Notes: generated from the letters alone by a model not told the origin. A stretch of DNA of 64,000 nucleotides from Mycolicibacter icosiumassiliensis (GCF_900078685.2 NZ_LT546166.1:556986-620985), one strand, 5' to 3'; positions 17,906 through 28,200 are shown, counted from the first letter of the stretch. Translations and numbers: made by a program.

Positions 17906-17978
17906 GGGGCTATAGCGCAGTTGGTAGCGCGTCTCGTTCGCATCGAGAAGGTCAGGGGTTCGATTCCCCTTAGCTCCA
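17906..17978 (+). tRNA. tRNA-Ala(CGC)
   Basis: 73-nt cloverleaf. The acceptor arms GGGGCTA and TAGCTCC pair with one G-U. The D arm is GCGC-AGTTGGTA-GCGC, and the anticodon stem TCTCG/CGAGA holds loop TTCGCAT, giving anticodon CGC (alanine, GCG codons). The T arm is AGGGG-TTCGATT-CCCCT with discriminator A. CCA is not encoded. A hairpin terminator follows at 18005. An accessory region begins immediately downstream. Confidence 0.96.
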
Positions 17979-18004
17979 CAGTGTGATCTCTCGGGAGATC
18001 CCGG

Positions 18005-18037
18005 ACAGACCGAACCCTTATGGGTCGGTCTGTTTTT
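18005..18037 (+). terminator. Intrinsic terminator after tRNA-Ala
   Basis: ACAGACCGAACCC-TTAT-GGGTCGGTCTGT forms a 12-bp stem with one bulged A and is followed by TTTTTGGTTTT. This is a rare clear rho-independent terminator in a high-GC genome and should end the tRNA transcript. Confidence 0.85.
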
Positions 18038-18039
18038 GG

Positions 18040-18165
18040 TTTTGGCACCAGTGTGCGTGGCGGTCTCTGCCTGTTGGTTGGTAGTCGCGGGTGGGGTCGA
18101 TGGTGAGTTCTCGCAGTGGTTCGCCGGTGGCGTCGACGATGTGGACGTCGACGTTGAGCGACACG
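18040..18165 (-). pseudogene. Probable C-terminal remnant of an integrase-core (IS481-like) transposase
   Basis: Read on the minus strand, this stretch encodes VDVHIVDATGEPLRELTIDP followed by TRDYQPTGR. That resembles the extreme C-terminus of IS481-type transposases common in mycobacteria. There is no upstream catalytic core, no start and no visible terminal repeats, so it would be a dead fragment. The match is by pattern memory only. Confidence 0.4.
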
Positions 18166-18304
18166 TCCACCGATTAGCGTCGATCTGCCGAACACGAATC
18201 TCTTCCAGTGCCACCCAAGCGTTGGCGCGGTTGGCATCCTCGGGGGCTGCCCGCCGACGGCGCGACTCGCATCCGAATACCCACGAGAACCCGCCCCGCT
18301 AAAC

Positions 18305-18319
18305 TACCTACTATAGGTA
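18305..18319. promoter_or_regulatory. Candidate vapB operator palindrome
   Basis: TACCTA-CTA-TAGGTA is a perfect 6-bp inverted repeat 18 bp before the antitoxin start and overlaps a possible -10 element. Autoregulatory operators of this layout are usual for VapB/Phd antitoxins. Confidence 0.5.
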
Positions 18320-18336
18320 CAAGCGAGGGAGGTTTG

Positions 18337-18588
18337 ATGGGCCTCACGATTACCAGTCGCGAGTTCAACCGTGATGTCTCGGCTGCCAAACGGGCGGCTG
18401 AAAAGGGGCCGGTGACGATCACTGATCACGGGCGGCGCTCGCATGTGCTGTTGACCGCGGCAGAGTTCGATCGACTTTCCGGCGAGCGGCAGGTCGTGGG
18501 TGACCGCCTGTGGGCGAGGGGCACCGAAGAAATCGAGCTTGAGCTGCCGGAGCGGCGGGTGGAAGAACTTCGCGAGCTTGACCTGTGA
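18337..18588 (+). CDS. Type II antitoxin, Phd/YefM-VapB type
   Basis: 83 residues: MGLTITSREFNRDVSAAKRA and GPVTITDHGRRSHVLLTAAE form the Phd/YefM DNA-binding N-terminal domain, then an acidic helical C-terminus (EEIELELPERRVEELRELDL) expected to wrap the toxin. ATG 18337 has GGGAGG upstream; longer readings lack support. Its last codons overlap the toxin start by 4 nt (GTGA), giving coupled synthesis. A palindrome just upstream probably serves autoregulation. The pair is not in the equivalent M. tuberculosis interval as I recall. Confidence 0.88.
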   Translation: MGLTITSREFNRDVSAAKRAAEKGPVTITDHGRRSHVLLTAAEFDRLSGERQVVGDRLWARGTEEIELELPERRVEELRELDL

Positions 18589-18974
18589 AGTATCTGCTCG
18601 ACACCAATGTCATCAGCGATGCGCGTTTGAAGCGATCGTCGGCGTTGATGGGCTGGCTGAGGGGGCAAGAGGTCGGGAGTCTGGCTCTCAGCGTCGTCTC
18701 GCTACTGGAGCTTGAGCGGGGGGTTCGGCGAAAGGAACGTGTCGATCCCGCTGGCGCAGGCCGGCTCCGTCTTTGGCTTGACGAGGATGTCCGACCGATG
18801 TTCGGCGGTCGACTCCTGCCCGTCGATGAGCGGACCGCGGTCACGGCTGCGGCTCTGCACATCCCGGACCCGATGCCCGAGATGGATGCGCTTATCGCGG
18901 CGACCGCGACCGTACGCGATTGCGACTTTCAGCGGACGGGCGTGCCTTTACTCAATCCCTGGGAGCCGCTATGA
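18585..18974 (+). CDS. VapC-type PIN-domain toxin, possibly internally shortened
   Basis: 129 residues with PIN-domain ribonuclease features: D6 in LLDTNVISD, acidic residues E42/E44 in LLELERGV, D101 in PEMDALIAATA and D114 in RDCDFQRTGV before LNPW. PIN toxins usually have about ten further residues (a HGLTLVTRN-like strand) between the DALIAATA helix and the RDF motif. Here that segment is missing in frame, which may weaken the active site. GTG 18585 overlaps the antitoxin stop. If intact the toxin would cleave RNA and be neutralised by the upstream antitoxin; activity is uncertain. Confidence 0.8.
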   Translation: MKYLLDTNVISDARLKRSSALMGWLRGQEVGSLALSVVSLLELERGVRRKERVDPAGAGRLRLWLDEDVRPMFGGRLLPVDERTAVTAAALHIPDPMPEMDALIAATATVRDCDFQRTGVPLLNPWEPL

Positions 18975-18995
18975 CGGATTCGGCTGGTCCGCGGC

Positions 18996-19066
18996 GTCGG
19001 AAACAGCGATTCAAGGCTGTCGAAAACAGCGAGTCAAAGTTGTCGGAAACAGCGAGTTCATTCGTT
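18996..19066. repeat. Three tandem 23-bp direct repeats
   Basis: Units start at 18996, 19019 and 19042 with the shared block GTCGGAAACAGCGA (one copy has GTCGAAAACAGCGA). They lie just after the vapC stop and inside a 35-codon reading frame (18971-19078) that overlaps that stop as ATGA. The 23-bp period is not a multiple of three, so they are unlikely to be a protein repeat. Confidence 0.85.
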
Positions 19067-19074
19067 CGAAAACG

Positions 19075-19269
19075 TTGACTTCCCCCAAGCTGACCGGCGA
19101 TCGGGGCGCTATCGATACGGCGGCCAAGGGCCTCCTCGATTTCGCAGCCGCCGTGGACTCCTCAAAGCACGGCGCCCCCGCCGCCCTTGTCGTTGTGACA
19201 GCTACCGGCGGCGGTGGAAAACGAGCCGATGGCGTTCACGTAGTGCCGATCTCGGCCCTCGGACCGTAG
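19075..19269 (+). pseudogene. C-terminal remnant of a DUF4143-type ATPase
   Basis: The frame encodes AKGLLDFAAAVDSSKHGAPA and then TATGGGGKRADGVHVVPISA-LGP to a stop at 19269. This resembles the last ~60 residues of AAA+/DUF4143 family ATPases, whose ends typically read GxGYxRxDGVxVIPIxxLGP. Walker motifs and most of the protein are absent. It is probably a decayed remnant or the scar of a recombination with the repeats upstream. Confidence 0.5.
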
Positions 19270-19292
19270 CTCACGCTACGGAAACTCGAGAA

Positions 19293-21053
19293 TCAGATCA
19301 GCTTGGCGTCGCGCAGAAGCGGGCCGGCCTCGGTCTCGTCGAGCTTGCCCACGATCCAGCTCTTGAGCATTTTGGGTCCGTGCAGTTCCACCTTCTCGCC
19401 GTCGCGCAGGTAGGCAGTAGCCCGGAGCAGTTCCCGGATGTCATAGGTCGAGTTGTAGACCTCGGGCACACCGCGCTCGATGTCGAGCAGGGTGTAGACG
19501 GCCTCCATCGGGGTACGAACCGAGTACTCCGTGGTGAAGATGCAGTCCCGCTGTGCCGACTCCGCGAACTGGCCGATGAAGGCGAAGTTCACCGAACCCT
19601 CGGGCACCACGTCGGGCCGGTCACCGTGCTTGCGCGGCATGAAGAATGCCGTGACGTAGGGCATCATGCAGGGCACGGCCTTCGCCGCATTCGCCGCTAG
19701 TTCGTCGATGTCCTCGACCGGAACGCCCATGTGGTAGAGCCACTCTTGGGTGATCTCCTCTCCGGTGCACTCCTGGATGGACTTCTTGACGTAGTCGCCT
19801 GCGACATCGGTGAACAGCGCATACACCCAGACCACGATCTGGTCTGCGGGTTGCTGTTTGAAGTGTGGCTGCCGATTCACCGTCCACGACATCAGCCAGG
19901 ACGAGTCATGGGCCGTGACGATGCCGCCGGTAACCACCTTGCCGCTGAACGGATCACGTTTGCAGATCCGTTGGATGTACTCGGGAATCCGCTTGTCCAG
20001 GGTGGTGACCGTGCACGATTCCCACTTGGTGGCCGCGATGTCGCCGGCGAAGACGTCGGGACGGCCGAAGGCCGGGTCTTTGGTGGCGATCCGTCGCCAC
20101 AGATCCCATGCCGGGGCCGGTCCGGTGTTCAGCTTCGCCGGTGTGTGGTGGTCGCCCTCGTCGGAGTTCTCGGTGAGCGAGCCGATCGTGATGAACAGCA
20201 GATCGTCTTCGGTTAGTGGTGTTCCGCCCTGGGTTCCCTCGGAGGTCCAGTGCACGTAGGTGGCCTGTTTGCGGCCGTCGCGCAGGTCGAAATCCACGTC
20301 GGTGACGACGGTGTCGAACTTGAACACCACGCCCTGCTCGGTCAGCCACTTGTACAGCGGCAGCACCAGCGACTCGTACTGGTTGTACTTGGTGAACTTC
20401 AGGGCCGACAAGTCCGGCAGGCCCTTGAGGTGGTGAATGAACCGGTGCAGGTAGAGCTTGAACTCCAGGGCCGAATGCCAGTTCTCGAAGGCGAACATCG
20501 TGCGCCAGTAGGTCCAGAACTGGGATTCCAGGAACTCCTTGGAGACCACCTCGTCGATCTTCTTGTTCTCCATCTCCTGGCGGGTGGCGGCGAAGATCTT
20601 CGTGATGTCGGCTTGGGCGGTGTTGGAGAGTCGGAAGAGACCGTCGAAATGGGCGTCTTGGCCCCGTTTCTCGGTGACACGTTGCAGCGAAGAGTTCGGG
20701 TCGTCGAGGTTGAGCCAGTAGAACTCGTCCAGGACGCTGGCGTCCTCGATCTCCAGCGAGGGAATCGATCGGAACAGGTCCCAGAGGCACTCGAAGTGGT
20801 TCTCCATTTCGCGCCCGCCGCGGATGACGAAACCCTTCTTCGGTTCCTTGATGCCGTCCAGGGCGCCGCCGGGCAGCGGGAGTTCCTCGAAAATGGTGAT
20901 GTCCGAACCGGCCATCCGGCCGTCTCGGATCAAGAAGGCGGCACCGGACAGTGATGCCAGCCCGGCTCCGACGAACCAGGCTCGCTTCCCGTCTACCTTG
21001 GCCGGCTTGCGGGGTCGGGCGAAAGCTTCGTAGTTTCCTGCCGTGTAGCGCAT
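19293..21053 (-). CDS. ohyA: Oleate hydratase (FAD-dependent)
   Basis: 586 residues, typical for the family formerly called myosin-cross-reactive antigen. The N-terminus has the FAD-binding AWFVGAGLASLSGAAFLIRD motif and EELPLPGGALDG. Central blocks GGREMENHFECLWDLFRSIP, KFTKYNQYESLVLPLYKWL and GSVNFAFIGQFAESAQRDCI-FTTEYSVRTPMEAVY are family hallmarks. The enzyme adds water to the 9-10 double bond of oleate to give 10-hydroxystearate, used to detoxify or modify unsaturated fatty acids. It begins 7 nt after the stop of the hydroxyacyl-CoA dehydrogenase gene, so the two are probably one operon. Confidence 0.95.
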   Translation of the reverse strand: MRYTAGNYEAFARPRKPAKVDGKRAWFVGAGLASLSGAAFLIRDGRMAGSDITIFEELPLPGGALDGIKEPKKGFVIRGGREMENHFECLWDLFRSIPSLEIEDASVLDEFYWLNLDDPNSSLQRVTEKRGQDAHFDGLFRLSNTAQADITKIFAATRQEMENKKIDEVVSKEFLESQFWTYWRTMFAFENWHSALEFKLYLHRFIHHLKGLPDLSALKFTKYNQYESLVLPLYKWLTEQGVVFKFDTVVTDVDFDLRDGRKQATYVHWTSEGTQGGTPLTEDDLLFITIGSLTENSDEGDHHTPAKLNTGPAPAWDLWRRIATKDPAFGRPDVFAGDIAATKWESCTVTTLDKRIPEYIQRICKRDPFSGKVVTGGIVTAHDSSWLMSWTVNRQPHFKQQPADQIVVWVYALFTDVAGDYVKKSIQECTGEEITQEWLYHMGVPVEDIDELAANAAKAVPCMMPYVTAFFMPRKHGDRPDVVPEGSVNFAFIGQFAESAQRDCIFTTEYSVRTPMEAVYTLLDIERGVPEVYNSTYDIRELLRATAYLRDGEKVELHGPKMLKSWIVGKLDETEAGPLLRDAKLI

Positions 21054-21060
21054 TTGCTCC

Positions 21061-21921
21061 CTACCCCTGTTTCTGGTTGTAGTCGTAGAACCCTGCGCCT
21101 GCCGCCGCGCCGGTGCGGCCTTTGTCGATGTAGTTCTCCTTGAGCCACGCGGCCAGCTGCTGATCGTGCTCGTCGCCGTGCGACAGCATGTTGTATGGGG
21201 TGTTCAGGCCAATGACGTCGTATATCTGAAACGGTCCCATCGGTGCACCGGTGTCGATGCGCCACACGTCGTCGACGACCTTCGGCTCCGCAAAGCCGCC
21301 CGCGACCAGCGATAGTGCTGCGTTCAAAAACGGGATCAGCAGCGAGTTGAGCAGATAACCCGGCACTTCTTTTTTGATCGGGATCGGGACCATCCCCATC
21401 GCTCCGGCGAACGCCACCACCCGGTCGAAGACTTCCGGCGACGTCTCTTTGGTGCCCATGATCTCCGCAGTGTTGAACTGCCACACCATGTTTGCGAAAT
21501 GCATCGCGAGAAACCGGTCCGGCCGTCCGGTCGCATCGGAGATAGCGCTGGGCAATAGCGATGACGAGTTGGTGGCGAAGATGGTGCGCTCCGGGGCGGC
21601 CTGGTTGAGCTTGGCGAAGGTATCGCGTTTGAGCTGCAGGATCTCCGGGATCGCCTCGATCACGATGTCCGCTTCCGCTACTGCGTCGGCCAGATCGCAG
21701 GAGTAGCCGATACGAGTCAGGGCTGCTTCGGCAGCGCCGTCCTCGCCGAATGCCGCCCGGTAGGTGTCCACAAGCCCGGCGAACTTGGACTTCGCTGCAG
21801 TTAGAGCCTCCTCGTTGATGTCGTACGCGGTGACCGAGAAGCCCTTGTAGGCCGCCTGGAAGGCGATCTGCGCGCCGAGAACGCCAGTGCCCAGGACCAG
21901 AACCTTGCTGATGTCGCTCAC
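21061..21921 (-). CDS. 3-hydroxyacyl-CoA dehydrogenase family protein
   Basis: 286 residues. The Rossmann NAD-binding N-terminus is KVLVLGTGVLGAQIAFQAAYKG; catalytic-type blocks include VIEAIPEILQLKRDTFAKL, IFATNSSSLLPS (catalytic Ser region), MHFANMVWQ (catalytic His) and the C-terminal PMGPFQIYDVIGLNTPYNM. It would oxidise a 3-hydroxyacyl-CoA or related hydroxy acid with NAD. Co-transcription with oleate hydratase suggests it acts on hydroxylated fatty-acid derivatives; that substrate is inferred. Its promoter should lie in the 21922-22260 gap. Confidence 0.92.
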   Translation of the reverse strand: MSDISKVLVLGTGVLGAQIAFQAAYKGFSVTAYDINEEALTAAKSKFAGLVDTYRAAFGEDGAAEAALTRIGYSCDLADAVAEADIVIEAIPEILQLKRDTFAKLNQAAPERTIFATNSSSLLPSAISDATGRPDRFLAMHFANMVWQFNTAEIMGTKETSPEVFDRVVAFAGAMGMVPIPIKKEVPGYLLNSLLIPFLNAALSLVAGGFAEPKVVDDVWRIDTGAPMGPFQIYDVIGLNTPYNMLSHGDEHDQQLAAWLKENYIDKGRTGAAAGAGFYDYNQKQG

Positions 21922-22260
21922 GCTTACCGAACCCCGCTTCTTTCAGTGTCTGACAGATTCAGGCCTCGGGATTGATTCTGCCTGTTCTGTGGGTGCCCCG
22001 TCGGTTGTTGGCCGCTCCGGCGCGCGAAACTCTTGGCCAGCCGATTCGCAAAGCAGATCTGTACGACCTGCAACAGCAAACCCGGGATGTCTGCTGCCGA
22101 CGATCTCGCGGGCGCCAGTCGATGGCGATCGTCAGCGAACCAATTCGGGGCGTCGGCGGCGGATGCGTCATCCTTGGACTGGGCGATGTCGACCGAGAAG
22201 GCGGTGGCGCAGTGTTCTCCATCCAGGAAGTGGCTCGCGACGCGCAAACTGGCGGCCCCT
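21922..22260. other. 339-bp intergenic stretch, no gene supported
   Basis: It separates the divergently read 3-hydroxyacyl-CoA dehydrogenase and the SCO6745-family gene. Weak open frames exist on both strands, but composition and domain content do not support any of them. Promoters for both directions must lie here; I see no strong box. Confidence 0.5.
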
Positions 22261-23117
22261 GTGTCTAGCGCTCGGGATGCCTGGCGGCTGCTGGAGCCAC
22301 TGCATGCGGTGGTCTACTTCTCGCCCGAACCCTTAGCCGCGCTCGATGCCGCCGGCTATCGCGGCTTCTGGATGGGCTACTTCGCGGGCCGTGCCGCGCC
22401 GCTGGGTGCGGTCGGCGCCGACGTGGTGCATGCGGCGTTCTACAACTTCTCCTACGAACGAGTCGCCAAGGCGCTGGCCGCCGCATGGGGTTTCGCGCCG
22501 CCCGAAGCCGCACTGCAAGCACGGGAAGAGGGCGCCGTCGCCGCATTGCGGCGCCACCTCGCGGACTTGGCGGACGGACCGGAGGTAGCCCGCGCGGCCG
22601 AACTCGCCGCCCGTGCGGCGGACGCGGTGCCGCGGTGCTGGGTGCCGCGAATCATGCGCTGCCGCTGCCCGAACAGCCGTTGGCGAGGCTGTGGCACGCG
22701 GCCACGGTGCTGCGTGAGCATCGCGGTGACGGCCATATCGCGGCCCTTCTGGCAGCCGGCATCGAAGGCCGTGAATCGCATGTGTTCCACGCCCTGGCCT
22801 CGGGAACCCCGCGCCACACCTACACCGTCGCCCGCGAATTCACCGATGACGAGTGGAACCGGCTGACGAACGCACTGCGCGACAAGGGGCTTGCCGGATC
22901 CGAGGGGCTCACCCCCGAAGGCGTCCGGCTCAAGGCGCAGATCGAAGAACAAACCGACCGGCTCGCCGCTCCGGCATACGAGGCGCTGACCGATGCCGAG
23001 CGGCATGACCTGATCCGGGTGCTGCACCCGCTGACCCGCGCCGTCGTGGCGGCCGGTGAAATCCCGCTCGATTCGCCGATGGGCCTTGATCTTCGCCAGT
23101 TCCTCGACCGGCAGTGA
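22261..23117 (+). pseudogene. SCO6745-family protein, frameshifted
   Basis: GTG 22261 opens the frame VSSARDAWRLLEPLHAVVYF, a SCO6745-family N-terminus, and this frame stays similar to about 22630. From there the family pattern continues in another frame (AAVLGAANHALPLPEQPLAR, REFTDDEWNRL, DAERHDLIRVLHPL) to TGA 23117. Joining the two needs a one-base shift near 22620-22640. Function of the family is unknown; some members are annotated SalK-like. This is either a true frameshift or a base-calling error. It lies 16 nt before the EcsC-family gene and probably shares its transcript. Confidence 0.8.
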
Positions 23118-23133
23118 GCGGTAGGATTTCCAC

Positions 23134-24186
23134 GTGGCTCAGTCTGATCGGCCGGGCATGTCCTGCTACGAGCGCAAGGAATGGGACACGCTGCTGGACG
23201 CGGCCACCGCCCCCGAATCGCCCGGCTGGTTCGAAGGCCTCAGCCAAGGCATCACCGATCGCGCCAAAGATGTCGTTTCCCAAGTCCGCTCCGGGGTCGA
23301 ACAAGTTCCCGGCGCTGCGGCGGCCATCGGCAAGGTAGACGAGCTCACCACCAAGGCCCTGGAAACCCTGCACTCGGTCCTGGTCGAGCGAGGGCTCAAT
23401 TCGGTCAAGCCGGCCAACGTTTTTGCGATGTTCGCCGATGAAGGCGTCGCGGTGCAGTCCTACGGCGAGGTCAAATGCCTCGACCTGAAGCTCTGCGATC
23501 GCTCGGTGCCGCGCCGCAAGGATCGCTATGTCGCCTTGGCCCTGGCCGAAGGGGCGGCGTCGTCGTTGGCGGTGACGGGTTCGGCGGTGTCCAGCGCGGT
23601 CACCGGCGGCACGACATTGCCGGTCGCCGCCTCGGCCGTCGTGGCCGATGTGACCGCGGTGCTGGTCGGGATGGGCCGCATCGTGGCTTTGGTTGCGGCG
23701 CATTACGGTTACGACGTTCGCGAGCCGGACGAGCAGGCGTTCGCCTCGGGGGTGATCGCCTATTCCGCCGCCGGCAACTCCGCGGAGAAGGCTGCCGCCT
23801 TGGCGGCGCTGTCGCGACTGACCCAGCAGATGATGCGTCAGGCATCGTGGCACCAACTGCAGCCGCAGCAAGCGGATAACGTGCTTCAGCAGGTGTCCAT
23901 GGCGCTGGGATTCCGGCTGGCCAAACGCAAGCTGGCGCAGGCGGTCCCGATCTTAGGTGCGGTGGTGAACGGCGGACTCAACGCCCGCATCGCGCAGCGA
24001 ACGTTCGAACGCTCCCGACAGGCCTATCGGCTGCGCTTCCTCACCGAAAAGTACGACCTGGATGCCGGCCAGTGGGCGCCGGTGGTGGCTTCCGGCGGTG
24101 ACGTCGACATCCCGCTGGTTGACGAGATCGTTGACTCGTCAGCTCGTGGACAGCAGCCCGGCGATGAAGACCTCCAGCAGTCGTAG
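23134..24186 (+). CDS. EcsC-family protein
   Basis: 350 residues. The central hydrophobic part (VALALAEGAASSLAVTGSAV, then PVAASAVVADVTAVLVGMGR) with ALNPxGFxL-type C-terminal blocks (LGFRLAKRKLAQAVPILGAV and RQAYRLRFL) matches the EcsC family, named for a gene near the Bacillus Ecs ABC exporter. Biochemical function is not known. GTG 23134 follows the SCO6745-like gene by 16 nt. Its 3' end overlaps the convergent TetR gene's end by 48 bp (24139-24186), an unusual tail-to-tail overlap. Confidence 0.8.
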   Translation: MAQSDRPGMSCYERKEWDTLLDAATAPESPGWFEGLSQGITDRAKDVVSQVRSGVEQVPGAAAAIGKVDELTTKALETLHSVLVERGLNSVKPANVFAMFADEGVAVQSYGEVKCLDLKLCDRSVPRRKDRYVALALAEGAASSLAVTGSAVSSAVTGGTTLPVAASAVVADVTAVLVGMGRIVALVAAHYGYDVREPDEQAFASGVIAYSAAGNSAEKAAALAALSRLTQQMMRQASWHQLQPQQADNVLQQVSMALGFRLAKRKLAQAVPILGAVVNGGLNARIAQRTFERSRQAYRLRFLTEKYDLDAGQWAPVVASGGDVDIPLVDEIVDSSARGQQPGDEDLQQS

Positions 24187-24750
24187 AACGGTCGACTCGA
24201 AGTCGGTGACCAACGGCTGGATCGAGCCCGGGTTCGTCCAGGCCCACGCGGTGCCGGTGAACGCATGCACCGCCGCGGTCAGCGTGCTGAGCTGATCGGC
24301 GGTGAGCGGCAGCGAGGGCCGCAGGGCCGCGCCGAGGCGCCGTTGCGCATCGTTCGCCTGGGCTGTCAGGGCGCGCATCTCCTCACCGCTGAGCTTGGCG
24401 ATCAGCGCGGGTGATGCCGCGATGAGGTCGCACAGGACGGGGCGCGCGGCGAGGGTGTGAGCCAGCGCTGGTGCCGGGGCGGTGCTGGGCAGTTCGCCGG
24501 CCAGCGCGTCGATCCAGGCCAGATGCTCGGCATGCATCACCCGCAGCAGCAGCGCCTCACGCGACCCGGCGTAGCGCAGGATGCCTGACTTCGCCAGACC
24601 GGCCGCCGCCGCGACGTCGCCCAGGGTCAGTGCGGTGGCCCGGGTGTGGGTCAGCAGCTCGCGGGTGGCGGTGGTGAGTTGCGCCAACCGGTCCTGGCGC
24701 TGCGTCTCGTTGCGGGCGCGCGTGAACGGCAGGGGAGGGGTTACGGACAC
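24139..24750 (-). CDS. TetR-family transcriptional regulator
   Basis: 203 residues. The helix-turn-helix region is QDRLAQLTTATRELLTHTRA then LTLGDVAAAAGLAKSGILRY, which fits TetR family positions 18-65. GTG 24750 is used because it immediately follows the divergent promoter; longer readings run into the SRPBCC gene. It is divergent from the SRPBCC gene with a 39-bp gap that contains a perfect palindrome, so it most likely represses both itself and that gene. Confidence 0.86.
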   Translation of the reverse strand: MSVTPPLPFTRARNETQRQDRLAQLTTATRELLTHTRATALTLGDVAAAAGLAKSGILRYAGSREALLLRVMHAEHLAWIDALAGELPSTAPAPALAHTLAARPVLCDLIAASPALIAKLSGEEMRALTAQANDAQRRLGAALRPSLPLTADQLSTLTAAVHAFTGTAWAWTNPGSIQPLVTDFESTVLRLLEVFIAGLLSTS

Positions 24751-24756
24751 GATCGC

Positions 24757-24775
24757 TATAATAGAACGACGTTCT
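24757..24775 (+). promoter_or_regulatory. Divergent promoter with TetR operator
   Basis: TATAAT (24757-24762), a perfect -10 box for the plus-strand gene, is followed at once by the palindrome AGAAC-GAC-GTTCT (24763-24775). A repressor bound there would cover the transcription start. The minus-strand TetR gene starts at 24750, so the same site can control both. Confidence 0.7.
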
Positions 24776-24789
24776 GTTAACGTGTCGCC

Positions 24790-25239
24790 ATGGTTCACCG
24801 CTACGAATGCGTCATCTCGAGTCGCACCACGGCCTCGCCGCAGACCCTGTTCGCGCTCGTCGCCGACGGTGCGCGGTGGTCGAAGTGGGCCGCGCCGTTG
24901 ATCCCGTACTCGACATGGGAGTCGTTGAGTCCGGCCGGCGATGTCGGAGTGGGCGCGATCCGCGCCGTCGGGCGGCGCAAACGGCCGACCCGCGAGATGG
25001 TCACTATCCACGAGCCGCCGGGCCGGCACGGCTACACCATGCTCACCGACGGTCCGATCCGCGACTATCAAGCTGAGGTGACGTTTGTCGAGGACGTCGA
25101 CGGGACTCAGGTGACGTGGCGCGGCCGGTACGAGACACGTTGGCGCGCAGTGGGTATGGCCTACTGGCTAGTCCTGCGCGTGGTGCTCGGGACGCTGACT
25201 GGCAAGCTCCTCGCCGCCGCCGAACGCCAGGCCGTCTAG
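24790..25239 (+). CDS. SRPBCC-family (START-like) protein
   Basis: 149 residues of the SRPBCC/polyketide-cyclase-like superfamily, a helix-grip fold that binds hydrophobic ligands. The start YECVISSRTTASPQTLFALV plus ADGARWSKWAAPLIPYSTWE is the usual N-terminal strand and helix; GVGAIRAVG and GTQVTWRGRY are typical strands, with a long C-terminal helix. No catalytic residues can be assigned. Control by the divergent TetR suggests response to a small lipophilic ligand, an inference only. Confidence 0.8.
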   Translation: MVHRYECVISSRTTASPQTLFALVADGARWSKWAAPLIPYSTWESLSPAGDVGVGAIRAVGRRKRPTREMVTIHEPPGRHGYTMLTDGPIRDYQAEVTFVEDVDGTQVTWRGRYETRWRAVGMAYWLVLRVVLGTLTGKLLAAAERQAV

Positions 25240-25248
25240 GCCGACGAA

Positions 25249-25578
25249 TCAGTGCAGGGTGTCAGGGCACAGTTCGTGCTGCGCGATGTCGATCACCGGG
25301 CGCAGGTTGACGGTCAGATCGTCGACCATGGACGGCCCACCGAATGACGGTCGACGCACGTAATCGTCGACGACCTGGTCGACCGAGGAGCCGCTGCGCA
25401 ATTGGCTGCAGAACCGGTGCCCGGCCGACAGGCGCGCGTTGGGCGGACCGGACTTAAAGACGCCGTTGGCGTCCAGGGCGGCGAGGTAGCTGGCGTCGTC
25501 GGCGTAGGCCGGTGCGCTGCCGAGCAGGGCGATGGCGGCGCTCCCGACGAACACGGCTGCACCCAGAATCCGATTCAT
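25249..25578 (-). CDS. DUF732-family secreted protein
   Basis: 109 residues. A signal peptide (NRILGAAVFVGSAAIALLGS-APAYA) is cleaved before DDASYLAALDANGVF, the start of the mycobacterial DUF732 domain. Two cysteines (FCSQL and LCPDT) could form a disulphide. ATG 25578 is preferred over a longer reading because it places the signal peptide at the N-terminus. Secreted DUF732 proteins are abundant in mycobacteria, but their role is unknown. Confidence 0.85.
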   Translation of the reverse strand: MNRILGAAVFVGSAAIALLGSAPAYADDASYLAALDANGVFKSGPPNARLSAGHRFCSQLRSGSSVDQVVDDYVRRPSFGGPSMVDDLTVNLRPVIDIAQHELCPDTLH

Positions 25579-25602
25579 ACCGGCGATGCTAAGCGATAAC
25601 AC

Positions 25603-25663
25603 GTTCACTCTGCGGCTACCGGGCAAAAGTGCGAGAGCACCGCCTGGTAGCCGCAGAGTGAAC
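25603..25663. terminator. 18-bp perfect inverted repeat downstream of gdhA
   Basis: The arms 25603-25620 and 25646-25663 (beginning GTTCACTCTGCGG) are perfect complements around a 25-nt loop, with further partial pairing outside. It sits 5 bp past the gdhA stop and before the DUF732 start. There is no T-run, so it may be a transcript-stabilising or rho-assisted hairpin rather than a classic terminator. Confidence 0.65.
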
Positions 25664-25668
25664 AGGTG

Positions 25669-27112
<1,444 letters not shown>

Positions 27113-27147
27113 ATCATTAACATTCGCGGGGCACCGGTTAACCTTGA

Positions 27148-28200
<1,053 letters not shown>

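Larger units (their letters stand above)
17979..18336. other. 358-bp stretch without an intact gene
   Basis: It holds a perfect GATCTC-TCGG-GAGATC hairpin (17985-18000), the tRNA terminator, the possible transposase remnant and the vapB operator palindrome. The minus-strand readings across it are artefacts of the tRNA. Confidence 0.6.
18975..19292. other. 318-bp stretch without an intact gene
   Basis: It contains the 23-bp repeats and the ATPase remnant described separately, then 23 bp to the oleate hydratase stop. The latter gene reads toward it. I see no terminator hairpin. Confidence 0.6.

Noticed and set aside
17896..18237. Minus-strand frames including a GNRTPDLLDANETRYQLRYS-type peptide
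   Set aside because: This is the well-known spurious translation of a tRNA-Ala antisense strand; no real gene.
21924..22247. 107-codon minus-strand frame upstream of the 3-hydroxyacyl-CoA dehydrogenase gene
   Set aside because: No domain and mixed composition; could not be separated from chance.
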